This document shows positions 37,082-46,242 of a stretch of DNA of 64,000 bases, in pieces (position 1 is the first letter of the stretch; each line of letters begins with the position of its first letter). Position numbers and translations under genes: made by a program. The notes below the pieces were generated by a model. The model ran no database searches. It had not been told where the DNA came from and saw only the letters and a program-made list of their open reading frames with translations. Source of the DNA: an uncultured Bacteroidota bacterium (lineage in GTDB: Bacteria; Bacteroidota; Bacteroidia; Bacteroidales; P3); NCBI GenBank assembly GCA_902793295.1, contig CADBDA010000007.1, positions 1 through 64,000 of the forward strand, in the 5' to 3' direction.

Positions 37082-37136
37082 CACAACAGCTGCCACCCTT
37101 GGCTCAACAAGTCCGACAGGCAACCACGCGCTTCTC

Positions 37137-37360
37137 CTACTGTCGTGTCGCACAGTCGCTCTCGAATACCTTGGACGCATTCGATAGAAACTCGTCCTTC
37201 AACTGGTGGACAATCGTCTTCGAAACATTGTACTTCTCCACTATCTCAAAGACGGTCATTTGATTGCTGATAGGATCCAAGCACCAGTGGCGCTTGGAAG
37301 CAAGGAATACCAGCGCCTCGAAAGTGACGTAAGTCGAGTGCAGAAGAAACGGGTATATTC
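37137..37360 (-). pseudogene. IS3-family transposase orfA relic
   Basis: On the minus strand the frame ending near 37137 contains TVFEIVEKYNVSKTIVHQLK followed by DEFLSNASKVFESD, the helix-turn-helix and leucine-rich end of IS3-family OrfA proteins (E..LKxEFLENASKVF type). The upstream part, YVTFEALVFL, resembles the start (VxLEAL), but an insert separates the two. OrfB is absent and I see no terminal inverted repeats, so this is a small fossil. The call is based on a recognised sequence pattern, not on a search. Confidence 0.55.
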
Positions 37361-37488
37361 TGCCAAGATGAAGGAACGCGGACAACGTCAACTCTGCCGT
37401 GAATTTTCCTTGCATTTTTCAGCCATGTTCTGATTGCATAATTAAATTGTTTCCGCATATCAGTGGTCTATATTTTGGGGAGTATGAC

Positions 37489-37534
37489 AAAAATAGAAAA
37501 GGGTGCCCACTTGGACACCCTTTTCTATTTTTTT
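37489..37534 (-). terminator. groEL terminator (bidirectional)
   Basis: AAAAATAGAAAAGGGTG (37489-37505) and CACCCTTTTCTATTTTTTT (37516-37534) form a very long perfect stem with a ten-base loop, 46 bases past the groEL stop on the minus strand. Confidence 0.9.
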
Positions 37535-37579
37535 GTGGAACGAATGCATTCCACCCGTTTGTGCCGGGGGATGTACTTT

Positions 37580-39232
<1,653 letters not shown>

Positions 39233-39304
39233 TTAAAGTTGAATAAGTTGGATGTTGATTAATGATACGCGATTCGGATAAGCGTATCGGCATGTCAACC
39301 GAAA

Positions 39305-39574
39305 TTAAATGATAGCGTAGATGTCGCTTTCTTTCATAATCATATAGGCGGTGCCGTCGATGTTGATTTCGGTGCCGCTATATTTTCCGTACAGGACGTT
39401 GTCGCCCACTTTGACGGTCATCTCATAGTCTTTCGTGCCTTTGCCAACGGCCACAACTTTTCCGCGTTGGGGTTTTTCTTTTGCGGTGTCGGGAATAATG
39501 ATGCCGGAAGCGGTCTTCTGCTCGGCTTCGGCCGGTTCAATCAGAACTCTGTCTGCTAAAGGTTTAATCTTCAT
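39305..39574 (-). CDS. groES: 10 kDa co-chaperonin GroES
   Basis: This 89-residue protein forms the lid of the GroEL chamber. It begins [16 protein letters not shown] and includes the mobile loop [15 protein letters not shown] (about residues 22-36) and the beta-strand [14 protein letters not shown]. Length is normal for Bacteroidota. The gene is preceded by a consensus promoter at 39652-39684 and followed by groEL. Confidence 0.97.
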   Translation of the reverse strand: MKIKPLADRVLIEPAEAEQKTASGIIIPDTAKEKPQRGKVVAVGKGTKDYEMTVKVGDNVLYGKYSGTEINIDGTAYMIMKESDIYAII

Positions 39575-39651
39575 AATGTTATTTTTTTTATTAGTTTATT
39601 TTCGTCATGTTTGTGTGCGGCCTTACATCCGCAGACGTTCTACTTGTCATC

Positions 39652-39684
39652 CAAAATTATGCCAAAATGGGTTTCTGTCGCAAA
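39652..39684 (-). promoter_or_regulatory. groES-groEL promoter
   Basis: On the minus strand TTTG (39684-39681), a 21-base spacer and TAATTTTG (39659-39652) match the Bacteroidota consensus; transcription would start near 39645, about 70 bases before groES. A 13-base inverted repeat TGACA-AAA-TGTCA (39688-39700) abuts the -33 element and could be an operator. Confidence 0.6.
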
Positions 39685-39832
39685 AAATGACAAAATGTCA
39701 CAACTGACAGATCGCCTTTCCCCACGCTGCAACTATGACAGAATTTCTATCGTCAGCCGACCCCAAGGGTCGTTTTTGTCGCCGCCATCCGTCGCACGTA
39801 CATATTTTTTTTACTGATTGAAAAAAAGTGCG

Positions 39833-39840
39833 TATTTTTG
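39833..39840 (+). promoter_or_regulatory. candidate -7 box for the HD-domain gene
   Basis: TATTTTTG at 39833-39840 matches the consensus -7 element 26 bases before the ATG at 39866; the -33 position lies in a T-run and is less clear. Confidence 0.5.
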
Positions 39841-39865
39841 CAAATTATTTCCACCGTTTAAAAAC

Positions 39866-41887
39866 ATGAAAAACTTTGTTTCACACATAATCTCCAACCT
39901 CCGCATCCTCTACCTCATCTCCATTCTGGCGGCCACCGTGGCACTAATCCTCATCATGTTTCCCGACGACTACCAGCGGGTGCAATACGACTACGCCATC
40001 GGCTCTTTCTGGCACGGCGACGACCTCTATGCTCCATACGATTTCCCCGTAACCTTCGACGACGACAGCACCGGCAGCACCTCCGACAAGGTCAAAAACG
40101 AATCGACCCTTTATTTTCTGGTCGACACTTCGGCGGCCACCAACGCCAACCGCCGTTTCGCCAAAACACCCATGGCTGCCAACCAACGGCTCATCTGCCA
40201 GCAGATTGTCCGTCTCGTATACCATGCCGCGGGCTATACCGACATCGACTCCTCGCTGCTCGGACATCCTGTCGTGCTCCTCAACGGCAATGTGGGTCGC
40301 GAAGTGGAGGCCTCCGAAATCCTGACTCCCTCCGACATCGTCACCCTGGTGCGGCAGAATGTGGCCGACAGCAGCACAGCGCTTCACCTGGCTGCGCTGC
40401 TCACCGACAGCATCCTCGCCCCTTCCGTCATCTTCGACCGCCAGCGCACCCATCTCGAGCTCGACAGCCGGCTGTCGCAAATCCGCTACTCCTCGCGCAT
40501 GATACAGAAGGACGAGCGCATCGTGGCCAAGGGCCAGCGCATTGACGAGGAGACGGCACAAATCATCGCCTCGCTCGAAAGTGAGGAACAGTCGCGCCAG
40601 TCGTCCGAATACAATGTGGTGCTCCACTACCTGGGTCAGGCGCTTCTCTGCATCATCGCCTTCGTGGCCCTCTACATCTTCCTCAAAAACATCCGCCACC
40701 CCATGCTCGACGACCTCAAGAAGGTCTCCTTCGCCTTCTTCATCGTCATCTTCATCAGCGCCATCGTCGCCCTCCTTGTCCGCACCAATCCCGACTTGGT
40801 TCTGCTGGCGCCGGTCTGCATGGTGCCCATCCTGATGCGCATCTTCTTCGACATGCGTGTCGCCCTCTACATCCACATCGTGGCCGTCATCATCATCGGC
40901 AACATGGTGCCCAACAGCTACGAGTTCATCTTCTACCAGCTCATTTCGGGCATGATGTCCATCATCTCCGTACGTAACTTCGAACGGCGCAGCAACTTCT
41001 TCGCTGTCGCCCTGGTCATCTTCTTCACCTATTCCATCATCTATGTCGCCGGAATCCTCAGCACCGACACCAGCTTTGCCAACATCGACCCCTCGCGCTT
41101 CCTCATCTTCCTTCTCAACGCGGTGCTCACCCTCCTCGCCTACCCGCTCATCTTCCTCTTCGAGCGCATGTTTGGCATGACCACCAACCTCACCCTGCTG
41201 GAAATCTCCAGCACCAACACCCCGGCCCTCCGCGAACTGTCGCAGAAGGCGCCCGGCACCTTCCAGCACAGCATGCAGGTGGCCAACATCAGCGAGGACA
41301 TCATCAACGAAATCGGCGGCAACGCGCTGCTGGCCAAAGTGGGCGCGCTCTACCACGACATCGGCAAAATCATGGCGCCGCTCTATTTCACCGAAAACCA
41401 GAACAACGGCTTCAACCCCCACGAGAATCTCGACTACGAGGACTCCGCCCGCATCATCACCCAACATGTTCGCGACGGCATCACCCTCGCCAAGAAATAC
41501 CACCTTCCGGCCGAAGTGACCGACTTCATCCGCACCCACCACGGAACCACCGTCACCGGCTACTTCTACGCCCAAGCCAAACTGCACCATCCTGGCGAGG
41601 AAATCGAAATATCCAATTTCCGCTACCTCGGCCCCACCCCCTTCTCGCGCGAAACGGCCGTGGTCATGATGGTCGACTCCGTCGAGGCGGCCTGCAAGAG
41701 CCTCAAGGTGCAGGACAAAGAGAACATCGACAACATGGTGGACAACATCATCAACGACAAGATAAACCACAACCAGCTCAACAACTGCCCCCTGACCCTC
41801 AACGACATCAACCACATCCGCGCACGCCTCAAGGAGCGCATGATGAGCATCTACCACGTCCGCATCGCCTACCCCGTGGTGAAATAA
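39866..41887 (+). CDS. pgpH: PgpH-like 7TM-HDED/HDIG phosphodiesterase
   Basis: This 673-residue membrane protein resembles PgpH, which hydrolyses the second messenger cyclic di-AMP. An N-terminal membrane helix and a large extracytoplasmic domain (about residues 40-250, 7TMR-HDED) are followed by about seven transmembrane helices. The cytoplasmic HD domain has GTFQHSMQVANISEDI near 463-478, LYHDIGKI near 495-502 and the later THHGTTVTGYF and VDSVEAACKSL segments. Metal-binding His and Asp are intact. The frame is open from 39818, but the -7 box lies there, so I start at the ATG at 39866. Its activity is inferred from the family. Confidence 0.85.
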   Translation: MKNFVSHIISNLRILYLISILAATVALILIMFPDDYQRVQYDYAIGSFWHGDDLYAPYDFPVTFDDDSTGSTSDKVKNESTLYFLVDTSAATNANRRFAKTPMAANQRLICQQIVRLVYHAAGYTDIDSSLLGHPVVLLNGNVGREVEASEILTPSDIVTLVRQNVADSSTALHLAALLTDSILAPSVIFDRQRTHLELDSRLSQIRYSSRMIQKDERIVAKGQRIDEETAQIIASLESEEQSRQSSEYNVVLHYLGQALLCIIAFVALYIFLKNIRHPMLDDLKKVSFAFFIVIFISAIVALLVRTNPDLVLLAPVCMVPILMRIFFDMRVALYIHIVAVIIIGNMVPNSYEFIFYQLISGMMSIISVRNFERRSNFFAVALVIFFTYSIIYVAGILSTDTSFANIDPSRFLIFLLNAVLTLLAYPLIFLFERMFGMTTNLTLLEISSTNTPALRELSQKAPGTFQHSMQVANISEDIINEIGGNALLAKVGALYHDIGKIMAPLYFTENQNNGFNPHENLDYEDSARIITQHVRDGITLAKKYHLPAEVTDFIRTHHGTTVTGYFYAQAKLHHPGEEIEISNFRYLGPTPFSRETAVVMMVDSVEAACKSLKVQDKENIDNMVDNIINDKINHNQLNNCPLTLNDINHIRARLKERMMSIYHVRIAYPVVK

Positions 41888-41975
41888 CCTTTCCCAATCG
41901 TGTGAATCTCTAATTCCATCAACAAGTCATACCCCGATCATCTTACACAAAGATATCTTACATCAAACATCAACA

Positions 41976-44693
41976 ATGAAACCGCAAGTGAAAAAATCCC
42001 TGACCCATGTGGCCGCCATCGTCATCATGCTGATTGCAGCATGTCTTTATTTTTCGCCCGCTCTTAACGGCGACATCATCTTCCAAGGCGACGCCCAGAA
42101 AGCCGACGAAATGGCTTTCTGCCAACGTTCCGTGGCCGATTCCACCGGCACCATCCCCAACTGGAACCCCTCCATGTTCGGCGGCATGCCGGGCTATCAG
42201 ACGGCTGTCGAAGCGCCCAAATCGGTCTTCACTCCCATGAAGTCCATCCTCATCATGCGTCCCCTCGGCCTCGAGCGCAACATCGGCATCCTCTGGCTCT
42301 ATCTCATCGGTTTCTACATCGCCATGATCGCCTTTGGCTGCAACCCCTGGCTCTCCCTCTTCGGCGCTGTGGCCTTCGGTTTGGGCAGCTATAATATCAT
42401 TATTATCGAGGCCGGCCATATCACCAAGGCTTGGGCCATGTCCATGATGGCGCCCGTCATTGCCGGCATGATGCTCTGTCTGCGCGCCGTCCTCAAAGAC
42501 GAGGACAGCCGTTACCATATCCGCTGGAAACGGATGGTGTGGGGACTCATCCTCTTCACCCTCGCGCTGGGTCTGCAAATCACTTTCAACCATATCCAGA
42601 TCACCTTCTACACCGCCATCGCTTGCGTCGTGATGGGCATCACCTATGCCATCTACGCCCTTTGTCAGAAGTGGTTCCGCCAGTTCATCGTCGTCGTGGC
42701 GCTCCTTGTCGTGGGCAGCCTCTTCGCCGCCGGCGCCAACTATCGCCACCTCACCGTCAACCAGGAATACGCCAAAGCCACCATGCGCGGCGGCAGCGAA
42801 ATCACCGTCAAGCCGCACGACATCGGCTCTGCCGACAACGCACAGGAACAGGCCACTCAATCCGGCGGCCTCGACATCAACTACGCCTTCAGCTGGAGCT
42901 ACGGCATCGGCGAGACCTACACCATCCTCGTGCCGCGTGCCATGGGCGGCGGCTCGGGCGAGCAAGTCGAACCCGACAGCGAATGGACCCGCCAAACCGG
43001 CCAGCCGATGGCCCCGCTCTATTGGGGCGACCAGCCCTTCACCTCAGGCCCTGTCTATTTCGGCGCCATCGTCATCTTCCTCTTCATCTTCGGCTGCATC
43101 GTTGTCAAAGGCCCCGACCGCTGGTGGCTCATCGTCACCACCCTCATCGCCATCGTCTTGGCGTGGGGTCGCCATTGCATGCCCATCAACGAGTTCCTCT
43201 TCAACCACCTGCCGCTCTACAACAAGTTCCGCACACCTTCCATGGGTCTCGTCCTGGCCAATGTCACCATGGTCATCATGGCAACCCTCTCCTTGAAATA
43301 TATCGTTGACGCCGTTGCACGTCGCGCCGAAAAGAAAACCGTGACCGCCAAGAAAGGCGCCGCCGCTCCTTCGACCGACACCAACGACCTCAAACAGCAG
43401 AACAAGCAGCTCTACACCGCCGGCATCATCACCGCGGGCATCCTTATCCTGGGCATCATCTTCGCTTCGGCCAACCTCTCCTTCTCGGGTGTCGACAACG
43501 ACGCCAACCTCAAAGGGCAATACCTCAATGCCATCCAAAGCCAGGGCGCTTCGCCCGACCAGCTGGCTCAGTGGGAGGCTGCTGTCTGGCCGCAATGGCA
43601 TGCCACGCTTGTCAAGGAACGCAAGTCGGCCTTCATGTCCGACTCCTGGCGCTCGCTGGCCTTCGTGGCGTTGGCCTTCGCCATCCTCTGGCTCTTCGTC
43701 AACGGCAAACTGAAAAAACCTGCCCTCACCGTCATCCTGCTCACCATCCTCACCACCATCGACCTCTGGGCCGTCGACCGCCGCTACCTCAACAAGGACA
43801 ACTTTGTCGGTCCCGAACGTGCCAAAATCCACCGCTCCGCCACCGACCAGCTGCTCGACCAGACAGCTGCCAACTACGGCGACCGCGACTATCGTGTCTA
43901 CGACCTCACCGTCAACACCTTCAACGATTCACGCCCCAGCGCCTTCCACAACCAGATTGGTGGCTATAGCCCCGCCAAGTTGCGCCGCTACCAGGACCTC
44001 ATCGACTTCTACATCAACAGCAAGAAGTTTGAGGAATACTACCGCACGGCCGTCTCGCAATCCATGCTGGTACAATCGGCCGCCGGCGTCGCCACCCTCG
44101 CCCCCTACCCCGTGCTCGACATGCTCAACACGCGCTACATGATGCTCACCGCCCAAGGCCAACCCATGCCTCTCCGTCGCCAAACCGCCCTAGGCAACTG
44201 CTGGTTTGTGGAAAATGTCAAACTGGTTCCCGACGCCAATGCCGAAATATTGGCCCTCAACGAGTTCGATCCCTACACCACCGCCATCGTCGACCAGTCG
44301 CAATGGGCCGACCAGGTGAAATCGCTCACCGCCACGCCGCGCGACAGCAGCGAAACCATCGTCCTTGTCCACACCTATCCCCAAACGCCCGACCACCTCA
44401 CCTATCAGAGCCACACCAACGGCACCCGTCTGGCTGTCTTCTCCGAGGTCTTCTACGCTCCCGACTGGCGTGTCTACATCGACGGCAAGCCGACCGAATA
44501 CCTCCGCGCCGACTACATCCTCCGCGCGCTGGTCATCCCCGCCGGCGACCATAAGATCGAGTTCGTCAACGAGGCGCCCACCCTCCATCGCAACGACACC
44601 ATCAGCCTCATCATCGGCATCGTCATGCTGCTCCTCATGGCCGGCGCCCTGGTCATCGTCTACAAGAAGAGCAAAAACGCTGACGCAGCATAA
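41976..44693 (+). CDS. YfhO-like large integral membrane protein (GT-C type)
   Basis: This 905-residue protein has about 13 hydrophobic segments in its first 600 residues and a soluble C-terminus with a final helix. FSPALNGDIIFQGDAQKADEM near residue 28-48 carries the acidic loop (QGD) typical of bacterial YfhO-family membrane proteins (GT-C glycosyltransferase fold), and WNPSMFGGMPGY follows near 66-77. YfhO in Gram-positives glycosylates lipoteichoic acid; in Bacteroidota the substrate is unknown. The C-terminal AVFSEVFYAPDWRVYIDG is a recurrent segment of the family. The next gene begins 67 bases after its stop. Confidence 0.8.
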   Translation: MKPQVKKSLTHVAAIVIMLIAACLYFSPALNGDIIFQGDAQKADEMAFCQRSVADSTGTIPNWNPSMFGGMPGYQTAVEAPKSVFTPMKSILIMRPLGLERNIGILWLYLIGFYIAMIAFGCNPWLSLFGAVAFGLGSYNIIIIEAGHITKAWAMSMMAPVIAGMMLCLRAVLKDEDSRYHIRWKRMVWGLILFTLALGLQITFNHIQITFYTAIACVVMGITYAIYALCQKWFRQFIVVVALLVVGSLFAAGANYRHLTVNQEYAKATMRGGSEITVKPHDIGSADNAQEQATQSGGLDINYAFSWSYGIGETYTILVPRAMGGGSGEQVEPDSEWTRQTGQPMAPLYWGDQPFTSGPVYFGAIVIFLFIFGCIVVKGPDRWWLIVTTLIAIVLAWGRHCMPINEFLFNHLPLYNKFRTPSMGLVLANVTMVIMATLSLKYIVDAVARRAEKKTVTAKKGAAAPSTDTNDLKQQNKQLYTAGIITAGILILGIIFASANLSFSGVDNDANLKGQYLNAIQSQGASPDQLAQWEAAVWPQWHATLVKERKSAFMSDSWRSLAFVALAFAILWLFVNGKLKKPALTVILLTILTTIDLWAVDRRYLNKDNFVGPERAKIHRSATDQLLDQTAANYGDRDYRVYDLTVNTFNDSRPSAFHNQIGGYSPAKLRRYQDLIDFYINSKKFEEYYRTAVSQSMLVQSAAGVATLAPYPVLDMLNTRYMMLTAQGQPMPLRRQTALGNCWFVENVKLVPDANAEILALNEFDPYTTAIVDQSQWADQVKSLTATPRDSSETIVLVHTYPQTPDHLTYQSHTNGTRLAVFSEVFYAPDWRVYIDGKPTEYLRADYILRALVIPAGDHKIEFVNEAPTLHRNDTISLIIGIVMLLLMAGALVIVYKKSKNADAA

Positions 44694-44760
44694 CTCCACA
44701 ACGCAGGCATTGACAAAACACAACGCAGACGACATCAAACATCCTACAACTCAGCTCAAA

Positions 44761-46017
44761 ATGCAACACACCAAATATCTCATCCTCGGAGCCGGCATCA
44801 GCGGCCTTGCCTTCGCTTACGAACAGCGCAGCGACGACTACCTCATCCTCGAAAAGGAGACCGTTCCCGGCGGCCTCTGCCGTTCCTTCTACGCGCCCGG
44901 CTTCGTCTGGGACGTCGCTGGACACTTTTTCCACTTCCACTCCGACCAAACCAAGGCCTTCGTCAAGCAGATGCTCGACGGGGTCGAACTCTGCAATGTC
45001 ACCAAATGCGCCAAGGTGTTCTATGCCGACCGCTATCTCAACGCGCCGTTCCAGTACAATATCCACCAGCTGCCTCACGACGAGTTCATGCAATGCCTCA
45101 CCGACCTCTATTTCGCCAACGGCCTCGACGACGCCCCCTCCTTCAAGAGCTTCGTCCGCCAGAAATTCGGCGCCGGCATCTCCGACAAGTTCCTCATCCC
45201 CTATAACGAAAAGCTCTACGCCTGCGACCTCGACGAACTGGAGCGCGACTCCATGGGCAAATTCCTCCCCAAACTCACGTTCGACATGCTCATGACCTTC
45301 TACCACGGTCAGAAAGGCACCACCTACAACGACTTCTTCCTCTATCCCCGTCAGGGCACCATGCAGTTGGTCAACAGCTACCTCAACCACTTGGACACTA
45401 GCCGCATACACCTCGGCGAATCGGTATCTGCCATCGACACCGACGCCAAGACCGTCACCACCTCCCAAGGCACCTACTCCTACGACCATCTCGTCTCCAC
45501 CATACCGCTCAACCGCTTCATCGACTTCGCCCATTGCGGCGACAGCTCGCTGCTCCACTCCAACAAAATCGTCGTACTCAACCTGGGTTTCGACCTTCCC
45601 AGCCGCGACAAGGAGGTGAACTGGGTCTATTTCCCCGGCGACGAAATCTTCTACCGCGTGGGCTTCTACAACAATATCGCCCCGCGTCCCAACCTCAGCC
45701 TCTACGTCGAAATCGGCTGCCGTTCCGACGAGCAGGTCGACATCGACCGGCTCATCCGGCAAACTCTCGTCGACCTCAAACGGGTGCGCATCACCGACGA
45801 CCACCAGCTTGTCAGCCACCATGCCATCGTGGTCGAACCCGCCTACGTCCACATCACCGGACAGAGCAAAGCCGAAACACAGCGTGTCATCGACGCTATG
45901 CGCCAACGCGATGTCCACATGGTCGGCCGTTACGCCCGCTGGGAATACTCCGCCATCGACGACTCCATCGAACAGGCACAGCAACTCGCCCAAACCCTCT
46001 CCCCAACCAGTCGCTAG
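44761..46017 (+). CDS. FAD-dependent amine-oxidase-like flavoprotein (UGM/protoporphyrinogen oxidase fold)
   Basis: This 418-residue flavoprotein has the N-terminal FAD motif YLILGAGISGLAFAYE (G10-x-G12-x-x-G15) followed by LEKETVPGGLCRSF and WDVAGHFFHFHS, a pattern of the NAD(P)-binding/UDP-galactopyranose mutase-like amine oxidoreductases found near sugar loci. ATPase-like or heme motifs are absent. YPRQGTMQLVNSYL near residue 196-210 and a C-terminal VGRYARWEYSAIDDSIEQA near 383-401 (FAD-binding end) complete the fold. A sugar-nucleotide or glycolipid substrate is a reasonable guess. The frame opens upstream within the YfhO gene, but the ATG at 44761 gives the canonical N-terminus. Confidence 0.75.
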   Translation: MQHTKYLILGAGISGLAFAYEQRSDDYLILEKETVPGGLCRSFYAPGFVWDVAGHFFHFHSDQTKAFVKQMLDGVELCNVTKCAKVFYADRYLNAPFQYNIHQLPHDEFMQCLTDLYFANGLDDAPSFKSFVRQKFGAGISDKFLIPYNEKLYACDLDELERDSMGKFLPKLTFDMLMTFYHGQKGTTYNDFFLYPRQGTMQLVNSYLNHLDTSRIHLGESVSAIDTDAKTVTTSQGTYSYDHLVSTIPLNRFIDFAHCGDSSLLHSNKIVVLNLGFDLPSRDKEVNWVYFPGDEIFYRVGFYNNIAPRPNLSLYVEIGCRSDEQVDIDRLIRQTLVDLKRVRITDDHQLVSHHAIVVEPAYVHITGQSKAETQRVIDAMRQRDVHMVGRYARWEYSAIDDSIEQAQQLAQTLSPTSR

Positions 46018-46119
46018 TGTTGTCCTCAATCTGTTTGATGCGGAAAAAAACGAAGAAAACGACATTTTGTCACCCGACAAAACCTGTCCCCAACCCCCAA
46101 AACCCAACAGTTCCTCCAC

Positions 46120-46160
46120 TAGGACCCCGGTAGGACCCTGGTAAGACCCTGTTAGGACCC
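46120..46160. repeat. 11-base tandem repeat, about four copies
   Basis: TAGGACCCCGG, TAGGACCCTGG, TAAGACCCTGT and TAGGACCC follow one another at 46120-46160 with a period of 11 bases, between the converging ends of the flavoprotein and helicase genes. The function is unknown. Confidence 0.75.
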
Positions 46161-46242
46161 ATAAAACCAAAAACAACATTTATAGGGGTCGGCCATCATG
46201 CCAAATGGCATGCAATTCTGCCACCTTTCCTCGTTCGCCCTG

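Larger units (their letters stand above)
37082..37579. other. gap with an IS3 relic and the groEL terminator
   Basis: This 498-base stretch holds no intact gene. Bases 37137-37360 carry the IS3 orfA relic described separately, and 37489-37534 the groEL terminator. The rest has short open frames with no recognisable product. Confidence 0.6.

Noticed and set aside
39575..39700. CIRCE operator upstream of groES
   Set aside because: The TTAGCACTC-N9-GAGTGCTAA pattern is not present; only an unrelated short palindrome is found.
39944..41857. 637-codon minus-strand frame antisense to the HD-domain gene
   Set aside because: Acidic, Val/Asp/His-rich translation without domains; the plus-strand PgpH-like protein has all motifs.
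46197..46212. CATGCC-AAAT-GGCATG hairpin as a terminator
   Set aside because: Only six base pairs and no T-run on either strand.
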